A stretch of DNA of 64,000 bases, from NCBI GenBank assembly GCA_030998225.1, contig JAPYXD010000704.1:4960001-5024000 (forward strand), read 5' to 3'. A program made the position numbers and the translations under genes. This document shows positions 47,301-58,083 of the stretch, one piece after another. This DNA is from Diplolepis rosae (Eukaryota; Arthropoda; Insecta; Hymenoptera; Diplolepididae). The notes below the pieces were generated by a model. It was not told where the DNA came from, ran no database searches, and worked only from the letters and a program-made list of their open reading frames with translations. How positions within the stretch are numbered: the first letter of the stretch is position 1; each line of letters opens with the position of its first letter.

Positions 47301-48685
47301 ACCCTATTATTAATGAAGAGAGATCAAGAAATTTACACGAAGATGATGACGATACCTTTATGACATCTCAAGAAAAAACGAATCTTGAGAATAACTTTAT
47401 GAAAAATAACGAAGAAAATAATATCAAAAAAGGAAATAATTCCAAAAGAGAATATTTCAATTCGATATTTACCCAAGATGATATAAATGACTTTAGTGAA
47501 TCATCACAAGATCCAATATTAAATATCAATCCTAATTTTTTAGAAACTTTTAATGTTTCTCCCAATGAAGAATTATTTAATAACATTTGTAACAATTTTA
47601 TGAAATATACAAGTTCATTGAAACTTTTAGCATCAAAGCTTCTGTTTATGACCATTATACTCTTAAGTCCAATACTTGGAAAAAATTATGAAAATTCGCC
47701 ATGGAAAACCATGACTACTAGGGGTAAAAAGAAAAAACAAGAACAAATGAAAAATTCAAATGAGCATAAAAATCTAAAAAATTTAAATCAAATCGAAATC
47801 AAAGAAAAATTAGACGAAAATTTTTCTTCTAAACCTCTTGTGAAAAAACCTCGAGGTAGGCCAAGAAAAACTCTACTTACAAATTTAAAAATTATTCCCT
47901 CTCAAACAAAAAGAAAGAGAGGTAGACCAAGAAAACAAATATATGAAAATGAATTACCAGAAATAATTATGCAAAAAGGAAGCCGAACAAAAGTAAAATC
48001 AGATTCCGACTCTGATCCTGATTCTGATCCTGAATATTTGGACTATTTGAAAGAAATCCAAGCAAAAAATAAAAGAAGGAAAAAGGGCAACAAGCCTAAA
48101 CAATTTATTATACCTCAAGAGGGAAAAAGCGAAAATTATTTTTCTACTTCTGAAGATGAAGTAATTGGTATGGAAACTGAAGATGAAGAGAGCTCTGAAA
48201 GCTCTTGTATTGAAGAAATTTTTGAAAATGAAAATATCGAAGACACTTTTAATGAACGAAATTCTGAAATAAACAAAAATCGACAAATAAAACCAGGGAA
48301 AATCTCGAAAATGATAATAATTCAGAATTCGAAGAAAACCGTCCACCCCCAAAGCCCCCTCCATCCAACCCAAAATCTACCAGGCAAATTTTAATGAATA
48401 AAAATATCGTTGAATGTCGCGATCAATTAAGGATGTGAAAAGATAATTATGTATATTTTGTTACAACAAATGGAAATCCTCTAGATAATGGATCAAAATA
48501 TTCTAGAAAAATGTGGAACCTTACCAAAATTTAAAAACTTACAGAAGTGAACAGCGAAGGAAATTAAAAAAGGAAACTATTATCATTTTGCTCTTCCGAT
48601 TGAGGGAGAAATTCAAGACAATTTATCTGAAACCTTGAATAATATAAAATAGTCAATTCATTCATTACACGAATTATCTCAAAAA
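47270..48685 (+). pseudogene. pol insert between RNase H and integrase, with two AT-hooks
   Basis: About 375 codons are open from the end of RNase H to 48,394, followed by about 290 bases in which coding continues but is riddled with stops. The insert has a hydrophobic stretch near 47,620-47,690 ('LLFMTIILLSPILG'), two AT-hook motifs 'PRGRPRK' (about 47,845-47,870) and 'KRGRPRK' (about 47,912-47,935), and acidic Ser/Glu-rich tracts. Similar acidic spacers exist in gypsy relatives of the mdg1/412 type. AT-hooks bind the minor groove of AT-rich DNA, so a role in tethering the integration complex to chromatin is possible. Confidence 0.65.
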
Positions 48686-50015
48686 TTGAATTTACGATCA
48701 ATTAGTATTTCAAAGACTTCAAAAATCAACCATATAGCTTGGAAAGAAATAAAATTAATATTTAATTTAGTTTTTGCAAATTCACTTACAAAAATAATAA
48801 TTTGTTTAGGAGGCCATAAAGGCTTCACAAAGACCTATAATCGAATACGCCAAAAATTCTTTAGCGAAAATATTAAAGTCGATATTCAAAAGTATATTCA
48901 AGGCTGTTTACAATGCCAAATAAAAAAATTAGTTCGAGTTACAACTAAAAATCCTATGGTTATTACTCATACACCCACTACTGCCTTCGAAAAAATATCA
49001 ATGGATATTCTTGGTTCACTACCAGAAACAAAATCTGGAAATTTGTATATTCTTACTATACAAGATAATTTTACAAAATACTCTCTAGCAATACCTCTTC
49101 CTAATCATCAAGCTGGTACAATAGCAGACGCATTCGTGAAAAAATTTATTTGCATATTTGGATCGCCAAAAGGAGTACTAACGGATCAAGGCAGAGATTT
49201 TTTAAGCAATTTATTAAAAAGGTTAGCAAAACGCTTTAGAATCAAACAATTTCGTACCACAGCTTTTCACCCTCAATCCAATGGATCACTTGAACGATCA
49301 CATCATGTCCTAAGTGAATATCTCAAACAATTTGTAGCAAAAAATTCAGAATGGGACGATTGGCTAGAATTAGCAATGTTTTCATATAACACAAGTGTAC
49401 ACGAAGCCACAAAATGTACGCCTTACGAATTAGTTTTTGGAAAATTAGCCCGTGAACCCTCTAGTGAACCTCTATCACAAAATGAAAAATTGCAAATCTA
49501 TGATGATTATTTGATCAACTTTGTCACACAACTGCATGAAATGCGAACACAAGCAAGAGAAAACCTCATAAAGGCAAAAGAAAAATCAAAAATGTACCAC
49601 GATAGAAAAATAAATCCCTTGGAAATAAAAATTGGGGATAATGTATTTTTATTAAAAGGAGGAAAAATTAAAAAGCTGGATAATCAATACACAGGACCTC
49701 ACGAAGTTTTAGATGTACTAGGAAAAGGAAATGTAAAAATCAACATAAAGGGAAAACCGACAGTAGTTCACGTCTAGTGATTCATTCGAGCGACACGATC
49801 CGAGAAACGACCGAAATATTTTTTGTTATCGTCTTGACAATCGAACTGTCATCTCGGTTCATCTCATTGAAACGAACTTCTCGTCAAATCGATCGATACG
49901 ACCGAGCATCGGAAGCTCGTTTTCAAAAATAAAAATATGTTTATAGCTAAAAATAATGTTCAAAATGTAGAAAAGCCTTATTTTAAGTATAGTAACAACT
50001 AAATTTTTTAATTAA

Positions 50016-50690
50016 GGTAGTTGTCATCCAAGAAAATTAGACCTCAGGCAAAAATAGATAATTTTGCTTTCAAGAATAGCAATATTATTATTGAAGGGCT
50101 ATTTATATTTTGAAAGAGAAAAGATCATTTTACATTAAAAAAATTTAAAACACAGAAAAATAATTTTATTAATAAATTTTATTTTTGACCCAACTTTTTT
50201 TCTTCTCGCTTATTACCAAATTTTAAAAAATTATGCGATTCTAATAATTCATGAATAATTTTATCAGAGAAAAGATTCCCAAAAAATTTACCGTTTCTGA
50301 GTTTTAAAAATAAATTCTTTAATGGCTGAAAACATTAAAAAAACATTTTCCAAAGCGAAATTTTTATAAACAAATTGCTGAATTTGATAATAATTTACTC
50401 ATTTTCGAAAATTGGAAATGGTTAAGTTGTAGGGAATCTTTTTCTTGAAAAATTGATTTGTAATTTATTAAAATCGCATTATTATTTAAAATTTGGTAAG
50501 AAGTGATAAGAAAAAAAGTCGGGGCAAAAATAAAATTTATTAATAAAATTATTTTTCTATATTTCAAATTTTTTTCATGGAAATTAATCTTTTCTCTTCC
50601 AAAATAGCCCTTCAATAATAATATTGCTAGTCTTGAAAGCAAAATTGTCTATTTTTGCCTGAGGTCTAATTTTATTGGATGACAACTACC
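50016..50690. mobile_element. foldback MITE, copy B
   Basis: A 675-bp palindrome with ends GGTAGTTGTCATCC and its inverse, flanked on both sides by TTAA (50,012-50,015 and 50,691-50,694). It is near-identical in its terminal 100 bp to copy A at 40,576. It is nested in the hAT transposon, so the MITE family was active after the hAT inserted. Confidence 0.9.
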
Positions 50691-50969
50691 TTAAGAAACT
50701 TTACTAAAATAGTTCGAAGTTTTCATACTTTCTAGAATTTATTTTATCTACGAAAGAAAAGGTTATTTACAAGATATTTTCGTAGGGTACACTATTCAAA
50801 TATTGGTAACATTCGATTTGCAATTTTAAATTTACTTTGAAAGAAATCAACAGCTTAATTCAGATTTTGTGATATATTTTTTTCTTATTATAATAATGAT
50901 GAATAGTGAAGGTTGCAGAAATTAATTGTATGATTGCATTATATAAAGTAATATAATATCATTCAGGTT

Positions 50970-53822
50970 TCAAGATGAAGATTGAATGCACTTGAAAGTA
51001 GAATACATCTTTCTCGTCGTCCAGTCATTTATACATAGAAGTTCGCGAGCAACATCTTTTTTTAACCTATTTCTATGTTTTCGGATTAATAAGGAAGAGC
51101 GGGAAAAGAGGCGTTCCACAGGTACAGACGTTGCTTGAATGCTAAGAAAATCGCGAGCTATACGTGATAAATTGGGATAAATCGATTGATGATTTTTCCA
51201 CCAGAGAAGAATATCAGCATTCTCATGAGCTCGATCTGACATAGTATATTCCTCAATTTCTTTTCTCCAATCTGCTTGCGTTTTTTTGCGTCCACGAACA
51301 GCTCCTTGATACTTCGTTTTTGAAGAACCGTTTCTGTAGTGTTGATGTAAATCTATCTCATCTTCACTTGATTCGTTTTCCGAAAGTTGCTTAACTGAGA
51401 CTTTAATTTGAACGGATTCTTGAGATGCAACGTAGTATTTCTCTCTGTATATTTCTTCAAACTTTTTCACAGACTCTGCTTTCATCTTTTTTCCCCATTC
51501 TGTGAAATCGAAGACTTCAATTTTATGCCTAGGATCAAGGATTAGAATTGCGCAATAAACCCAGTCACATTTCCGATAATGCTTTAACAATTTTGCTTGA
51601 GCTGCATATAGCGCGTTTTTTATTTTAAGGTCATTTAGGGTAACGTCACGCTTATAGTCTAGTTCTTGAATCGCATCGTCAATCTTATCAAGCAATAAAT
51701 TGAAGGCTACAACAGCTAATGGGAGAGTTGCATATTTTTCTCCAGACAGAGCTTTCGATACATATTTGAAATGCTTCAGATGTTTGTGAGCTGCAGTTAG
51801 AAGAATCCAATCATCTTTATCCAAGCAGTAACTTTGCAGATTTGGATTTGAAATGCACAAGAGATTTATCGCTTTCTGCATTCTTAGCGCCTTGGCTATC
51901 ATATCATCAGTAGAGTGCCATCTTGTTTTTACGTCATTACTCGGTGCCATCATTCTTGTATTTGTCGTAATGCAAGAACACTGTAGTTTGTGACGCAGTT
52001 GTTCGCTGTACTTTAACTTAATGAACAACTTTTTCAATTTTCCTATAGGCGAGTGATTTTTATTTTCGGCTTCTTCTACTATTATTTCATCCTCTTCAAT
52101 TTCATAATCAGGCTCTATTTCATCATCGTTTTGCAATCTCAATTCTTTAAGAAAATCTTGTACAGCTAAATTTTCAATGTGAGCTATGCATCTGAAATGT
52201 TGATTTTCAGCATCAAACTCAATGCCATCCTGGTCCATAAGCAATTTAAATTCAGCGATAAATTTTGTGTTGCTAGCTGCATTATCTAAGGTCATTCCTT
52301 GCACTTTCGTCTGAAGTTGATATTCTTCTAAAAAGTTTCGAAAAATCTTCGCAATATCACTTCCAGCGTGAGTACCATTAGCGGGAGTATATTCCAAAGT
52401 TAAAGACTGTAAGTCCCAATCACCGTCGATATAATGACCTAATTGTAAAGTCATATGATGTAATTAAAAGAGCTATAACTACAAAATGAAATACAAATTC
52501 GCATTCTTATTTTTGCAATCATAATATGTAAAAAGATTCAACCCGTGATTCCATAAAAGCAAATGGCAGCTATGGAAGTCCAACTATCTATAGTAAAAGA
52601 TATTTTCGATCCATTTTTTGTAACGTTTTGACTACGTCTTCTTGCATATCCTTGAAGGTCGAAGATATCATTGATCGTAGGGCATTTTTTTGTGGGAGAT
52701 TCACATCTTTGTTCAAATAGGCAAAAAATTCTTGAGTTACTTCATCCTCGAAGAAGTTTATTGGAAGATATTTTCTCGCAATCCATTCCACTACCATACG
52801 ATTAAAGATGCTGTTATCAAATTTCTAATCAAAAATCAAAAGTATAAATGTATTTCATTGAAGATTATTACATTAGAAATTTAGCTGAGAGATTATATCA
52901 ATTTCCACATATACTTAGTTTTTTTCGAACAAACTCATTTATCTAATTTTGATAAATATATTGTAATATTATATTTTTCATAAATAAAAAATAAATATGA
53001 TTTCCATCTATAAAAAAATTAAATATTTTTTTTTTATTCAGAATAATAGCAATAATACTATCTTATAATAGTAAGGAACTTGAAATAATTTGAAAGTTTT
53101 TCATTATTATTTTCTCAAAAAAATAAATAAATAAAATTTGTTTCTTCAAAATAAATTCATAAAATTTTTACATTTTTGGTACCATAAAAAAACGTTACTG
53201 CATTAATAAATTCTTTCGACTAGTCCATGAAGTATCTAAAAGTAAATAGCAAAGATTTTTAAATGTTAATAAATAACTACTTTGTTTGGTGACTTGTTTA
53301 CGATATCGGGAAAGGCTTTCTTGTACTCTTCATAATGGAACTTTTTTAAATGTCGAGTAGTTCCGGTTGTATTGCCATCCGTCATTTTTATTATGATTTC
53401 CGAATTATTAGCATAGCAAGCCTTACATTTCGCAAACTTCTCTTTGCTATCTGTGTATCCGTATTCAAAAACACTTTCTAGCACTTCTTTTTTCCTTCGT
53501 TTTGCCGATGATTTCGATTCACATAAAACTTGTTCATTCGTAAGTTCATCACTGAGAAGATTAAATTATATATGTAAATATCCCAAACATATTCTCGATC
53601 ATAATTTTTATATTTTAAGCACAATTACTATCTTAGATTTTATTATTGTATTCAAATTTTTATTGGTGATTGCCGACTAAATTTTTGCAGACTTAAATTT
53701 TTTTTAGAACGAGTAAACATCAATAAAATTTTAGACAAATTTGTCTAAAACAATAAAACAAAATTTAAATTTATTATTTACCTCGAAGATTTTCTTTTGC
53801 TCGTGTTCACTTCTCCCGCCAT
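50970..53822 (-). pseudogene. hAT transposase, multi-exon
   Basis: Minus-strand gene. Exon 1 is 53,782-53,822 (ATG at 53,820-53,822, donor GAG|GTAAAT). A second exon around 53,266-53,555 encodes a BED zinc finger ('KCKACYANN' and later 'HLKKFH'). 52,588-52,797 is a further coding part. The large exon 50,970-52,454 holds the RNase H-like core with 'MTLDNAASN', 'KTRWHSTDDM' and the C-terminal dimerisation region 'SVPVERLFSRSSLLIRKHRN', whose Glu is catalytic. An in-frame TAA sits three codons before the first ATG of the large exon. Whether the whole is still functional is uncertain; the large exon is open. Confidence 0.8.
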
Positions 53823-54173
53823 GTTTGCGTTGTCTCAATTATCTGGAGTAGAGCTGTCATGTGAGAACTGTCACCGGTGACGTTATTCGAGGACCTCGCT
53901 CGATCTCGTTCGAAAAATTAGACGATACGATTCGAAATTTAACAAAAGAATACTCGATATGATCGTTCGAAAAAAGGAGCCGATAACGAACGACTTCGAG
54001 CGAAACATTTGAATTTCTCGTATCGACGTGAATCACTATTCACGTCAACCGACTAAAAAGATCACAAATGAATATTGCATAATAATAATAAAAAAAAATG
54101 AATGAAAAAAAAATATATAATAATAAAAATATAATGAAATTAAAATATAGAAACATATAAATATTAGATCAAA

Positions 54174-54455
54174 ATGGATTATACTTATCGCAAAAATATT
54201 GACGCCCTATTTGATGCATTTGTAAATCTAGTCGGTATGATAGCTCTTTGGCCTTATCTAATTCAAAACGGAATCTACAATCACGACGATTGTAACATAC
54301 TTGAGTGGAGCAAAGATTTCACTAACCCAATTAAAATCCGAGAAATCTTTACGACAATTAAAACTCGCGGTAGAGAAGCCTATAACAATTTAATCCTCAG
54401 TCTACGATCGTCAGGACACGAGTCGTTAGCCGAAATTCTAAATTCAATGAAATAA
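54174..54455 (+). CDS. CARD-like protein encoded by the retroelement
   Basis: 93 codons, starting at ATG about 90 bases after the pol stop. The length and helical pattern fit a stand-alone death-fold domain of the CARD class: 'NIDALFDAFVNLVGMIALWP', an 'NGIYNHDD' turn and, most tellingly, 'TRGREAYNNLILSLRSSGHE' followed by 'SLAEIL'. This matches the RG..AY..L...LR...........L pattern of the last CARD helices in insect initiator caspases and their adaptor. Known CARDs act by binding other CARDs in apoptosis and immunity. A CARD-only viral protein could act as a decoy, but that is inference. The start is chosen as the only ATG before the conserved part. Confidence 0.65.
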   Translation: MDYTYRKNIDALFDAFVNLVGMIALWPYLIQNGIYNHDDCNILEWSKDFTNPIKIREIFTTIKTRGREAYNNLILSLRSSGHESLAEILNSMK

Positions 54456-54567
54456 GTACTCAACTATAATACAGATTAGTACACATAAAAATATTACTAG
54501 ATATTATTAAAAAACCTATAATAAATAAATGAGATAAGCAGCTAATTGGAACCTCCTTTTTCCAAAC

Positions 54568-56606
54568 ATGGGATTACGAGGCTTCCTTTTGGTACTGCTG
54601 TTTCTAAGATTGGTCTACATATATGAAAACAACTTACGTCATCATTGGATTTGATTGCGGCTCAAACAATGCGAATATAACAACATTATCCCTATTGGAA
54701 GTGGGCGAATGCGATTTACCTCAACGACAAGTAAATGTCGAAAAAACTTACATACAACTTTTGCAAATTACCGGATTTTCAAATACTAAGGTTATACAAT
54801 GCAAAATAGAAATTCACTGTGCTATAACTTATTTTGGCATGCATTTCCATATTTCTGTGGTCGCAAACGGTCACAGCGAATATATACAAGAAGTCTCACG
54901 AGATCAATGTAAACAAATGCATACAATGGGAAACTTCCTAGTAACACCTTCTATCCAAATATCAAAATTAAAAATAAACGAAACATCATATCATACAGTC
55001 ACATTGGCGGGTTCATTAACAACTAACGGTGAATGTACAGGAACGCAATTTTCAGACCCTTATGGTACATGGAACAGTGTAGTAGTTCAAGCAATATTTA
55101 AAATCACCTTACAAGAACATTATGCAACAGTTCATTTAAATACCGATAAAATTCAATTGCTATCGGGAGTGGTATGCACACTTTCAAAAACATATTGTAC
55201 AGATATGGAAGACGGGCAAACATTTTGGGATACCTTACCAAATGATATATGCAATTTCAAAAAATATGAGGTTATTTACGAAGGACCAGCAAACAAAACG
55301 CATGATAACACTACAGAAAATTCTCAAACCCTATACTCACTAACTACGGATGAAATAACTTTCGTTTTAACAGAGAAAACAAGAAAACCAGTTTGTAACT
55401 ACGTTCTCATTCACACCGAACACCCAAAATTATTAATTTTTGAAACCAGACCTGGAAACTCATTTTTAGAGAATAAACGTCTAGAAGTTCAAAATATGGA
55501 TATTTTTTCCTACGTCAATTCTAAATTTGTATATGTGGAAAGACACATACGCATAGAAATTAACAGACTTTACCACGACGTTCTTACTCAACGATGCCGT
55601 CTAGAACAACAAGTTTTCAGGAATACATTAACCTTAGCTACTCATGCACCAGACGAATTTGCATATCATCTAATGAAAAGCCCAGGTTACATGTCAGTGA
55701 CAGCAGGAGAAGTAGTACACATCATACAATGTATACCTGTTGAAGTAAAATATAGGAAAACTGAAGAATGCTATCTTCAATTACAAGTAACTAGAGGAAA
55801 CCAGTCTTACTTTCTGTCTCCACGAACTCATATCTTAACAAAATCCGGCACACAATACAAATTGCAACTCTCTCATTCCTTCAATGTATCTTTTCGGTGA
55901 AACATGGTACAAATTGATACCTAATCCTGTAGAATCAATAGCTCCAACAATAATAAAACCACTTACAAAAGTAACTTGGAAATACCAAAATCCTTCGTCC
56001 TTAGCAACAAGTGGTATTTACTTTCAATCAGATCTCGACAGATTACGTGACCACATTATGTTCCCTGCAGAAAAACCCATGATATTAAATTCATTAGCAA
56101 GAGAAATATCAGGTAGACCTACAGTAAATCAAGGAATATCCCTAACGAACTTATTTAATGAAGAGATAATCGATAAAATCGCTGAATCCGCGTGGGGTCG
56201 CTTCTGGACTCTGTTCATAAATTTTGGTACAACTAGCGCAGGATTAATAGGCCTTATTATTATAATTAGAGGAATTAAAATAATAGCAGACACTATTATA
56301 CACGGATACGCATTACATAATTTATTCGGCTGGTCTTTTCACTTATTAGGCGCATTCTGGGATTCTGTCACTAATTTACTTTTACACCTAGGAACGAGAC
56401 AACTACCGAGAAGGCCTACTAAAACAGATAAGAAAGGTCCAGACGCATCGGCGCCACGCTCAGACACAGAGGAACGCGACATTCTAGTAAAACCAGTACA
56501 ACCTATAAATACAGGTAATAAACAGAACGATACACAAACCACTCTTTATCCTCTTTCTCAACTAGCTGAAGCATCTAATAACAGGAATTATTCCATAGAC
56601 ATATAA
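54568..56606 (+). pseudogene. chuvirus-type glycoprotein gene, frameshifted
   Basis: Envelope glycoprotein related to the G proteins of chuviruses (Jingchuvirales), which are also known as captured genes in insect LTR elements. The largest open part is 54,623-55,900, with 'IGFDCGSNNANITTLSLL', many Cys, and 'YVNSKFVYVERHI', 'EFAYHLM..PGYM' and 'GEVVHIIQCIPVEV' blocks. The C-terminal part, 55,884-56,606, is in another frame and holds the stem, a membrane segment ('AGLIGLIIIIRGIKII') and a cytoplasmic tail. A signal-peptide-like start at ATG 54,568 ('FLLVLLFLRLV') is in a third frame. So there are two breaks, near 54,600-54,650 and 55,884-55,900. Assignment is from remembered motif order, not a search. 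Confidence 0.7.
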
Positions 56607-56616
56607 CTTATATATC

Positions 56617-57400
56617 ATGCCACACAATAACTACATAACGTTACTAGATCAAATAATAAAACAAAAGGGTGATCATTCCCCACATTATAAAACACTTATT
56701 AAGCAGAATTGCAAAAATCAAAATCAATTTAATGTAAAATTGAGGTATAAAAATTACATAATAATCAGTAATGCAGAAGATGAAGAAATAGCCAAACAAA
56801 CTGCAGCAAAATATTTATTATTCGAATTAAACAATAATAATAATAATTCGAATTTCATAAACTCATTAAATGAAAAAACAGACGAAAGATTACAAAATTG
56901 GTGTGCTCAACAAAATCTTTCTCAACCACAATATACAGCTGTAAAAGTTAAAAATTCACAAAATATCAACATATGGTTAGCAATTTGCTCAGTCGAAAGA
57001 ATAAAACAAACAGGAATTCTTAATACCAGTAAAGAAGCAAAAGAATCTCGCTGCACTCAAAGTAATACATATGCTAATAAGTACCGAACACCTGAATAAA
57101 AATTATGAAGAGTCTATATCCAACTGCCTACAAAATACTCACATTTCGTTTCAAGAACCTTCAACGAGTTTTTCAAGTTCTCATAGAAACCCCCTAATAA
57201 TAAAAAATAAATTACAAACCACTGGATCCAAAAAATTAACGAAAATTCCTATTCACAAGCACAACAACCTCTCTTGCATGTCTTCAAATATAATCAAAAA
57301 GCAAAAAATTTTACTTGATACATCTCAAAAATCAAACAAATCTTTCAAAAAATGCATCAAATGCGGACACAGATCGTTAAACCCTTATTTCAAATTTTAA
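56617..57400 (+). pseudogene. tandem dsRNA-binding-domain protein, frameshifted
   Basis: The first frame (56,617-57,099) begins with a dsRBD at about residues 8-70, ending in 'EEIAKQTAAKYLLFEL', the conserved C-terminal helix. A second, drifted dsRBD at about 92-148 has 'LQNWCAQQNLSQPQYTAVKV' and 'KEAKESRC'. The frame then shifts near 57,075-57,099 into 57,071-57,400, whose end ('FKKCIKCGHRS') looks like a zinc knuckle missing its last Cys. Two dsRBDs in series resemble RNAi cofactors and viral RNAi suppressors; a suppressor role is inference. It starts 10 bases after the glycoprotein stop. Confidence 0.7.
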
Positions 57401-57510
57401 TAGATAATTTCAATAGTCAAGAAGTCGAGTTATCACGAACAACCAACCAGAAAACCAAGATACGTAAAACAAAGGTCGAGACGCAATTCAATGGGAACCC
57501 TAAACCATAA

Positions 57511-57999
57511 AAAATACTTAAAAATTTCACAATTCAATATGGATTACCAGAACCACAAATAATAATATATCCAGATCTTCATTCGCAATCAAGTTCTCTC
57601 TTCATGGCACACGCAAGCATTAAAGATCACTTGATAATTCAAACCGGTAGTACGAAAGAATTAACAGAAAATAAAGCAGCTTTAAATCTCTTACAATTGT
57701 TAATGAAAAATTATGATCTATGCGACGATAATAATATAGAAACATATAAGGGTAAAGCAAAAACAAAAGACCAAGAAATACAAACAGACCCACCACCAAA
57801 ATTAGTCGCCTGGGAAAATTCTTGCAAATATTGCAATACACAAGCGCACAATATAGCATACTGCCCTAGAAAAATAGTGAAAAGACAAAAAGACAAGGCA
57901 ACTCAATTCCCACCTACCTTACCATTTCGAATCCCTACTACCTTCGCTCAACTATTTAAACTATTTTCTTCAAAAACCACTAGAATAACTAGCCTCTAG
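57511..57999 (+). CDS. dsRBD plus zinc-knuckle protein, no ATG at head
   Basis: Open frame from just after a TAA at 57,508-57,510; the first ATG is at 57,604, inside the dsRBD. The domain (about 57,520-57,700) shows 'FTIQYGLPEPQI', 'HSQSSSLFMAHASI' and the final helix 'KELTENKAALNLLQLL', with Glu where dsRBDs usually have Lys. Residues near 57,825-57,865 form a zinc knuckle 'CKYCNTQAHNIAYC' (C-x2-C-x4-H-x4-C). Without an ATG the dsRBD would need splicing from an upstream exon, or its start has been lost. It is paralogous to 63,097-63,549. Confidence 0.65.
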   Translation, partial: KILKNFTIQYGLPEPQIIIYPDLHSQSSSLFMAHASIKDHLIIQTGSTKELTENKAALNLLQLLMKNYDLCDDNNIETYKGKAKTKDQEIQTDPPPKLVAWENSCKYCNTQAHNIAYCPRKIVKRQKDKATQFPPTLPFRIPTTFAQLFKLFSSKTTRITSL

Positions 58000-58054
58000 A
58001 ATAAATTATTGGACATTAAACAGAAACCATTTTTAATCTTAAAATTATTTATTT

Positions 58055-58067
58055 ATTTTTTTTCCAG
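58055..58067 (+). promoter_or_regulatory. splice acceptor before the F-like envelope
   Basis: A long pyrimidine tract ends in TTTTCCAG|ACC at 58,067, only 16 bases before the envelope ATG. Envelopes of errantiviruses and retroviruses are made from spliced RNA, so this fits. It also shows that the 25 codons before ATG 58,084 are intron, not protein. Confidence 0.65.
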
Positions 58068-58083
58068 ACCATCGAGAAGCACA

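Larger units (their letters stand above)
49775..54038 (-). mobile_element. hAT DNA transposon inserted in integrase
   Basis: The ends TAGTGATTCA (49,775) and its inverse (ending 54,038) are flanked by identical 8-bp duplications TTCACGTC (49,767-49,774 and 54,039-54,046). It encodes a spliced BED/hAT transposase on the minus strand and itself contains MITE copy B. Because it lies inside the retroelement, it is the younger insertion. Confidence 0.95.
48686..54082 (+). pseudogene. pol: integrase, split by a hAT transposon
   Basis: Coding parts are 48,686-49,774 and 54,047-54,082. The zinc-binding end ('GGHKGFTKTYNRIRQKFF', 'CLQCQ') is followed by the DDE core: 'SMDILGSLP', 'LTDQGRDFLS' and 'GSLERSHH'. 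The C-terminal domain has 'DNVFLLKGGKIKKLDNQYTG'. The hAT element interrupts the last dozen codons. Behind its target duplication the same frame continues for 11 codons to a TAA at 54,080-54,082, so the interruption is precise. The integrase resembles the mdg1/412-like branch of Ty3/gypsy. Confidence 0.9.

Noticed and set aside
47999..48373. 124-codon minus-strand frame opposite the pol insert
   Set aside because: A shadow of the acidic Ser/Glu-rich coding sequence on the plus strand.
58009..58083. N-terminal 25 codons of the envelope frame
   Set aside because: They lie before a strong splice acceptor (58,067) or just after it without an ATG; the ATG at 58,084 starts a proper signal peptide.
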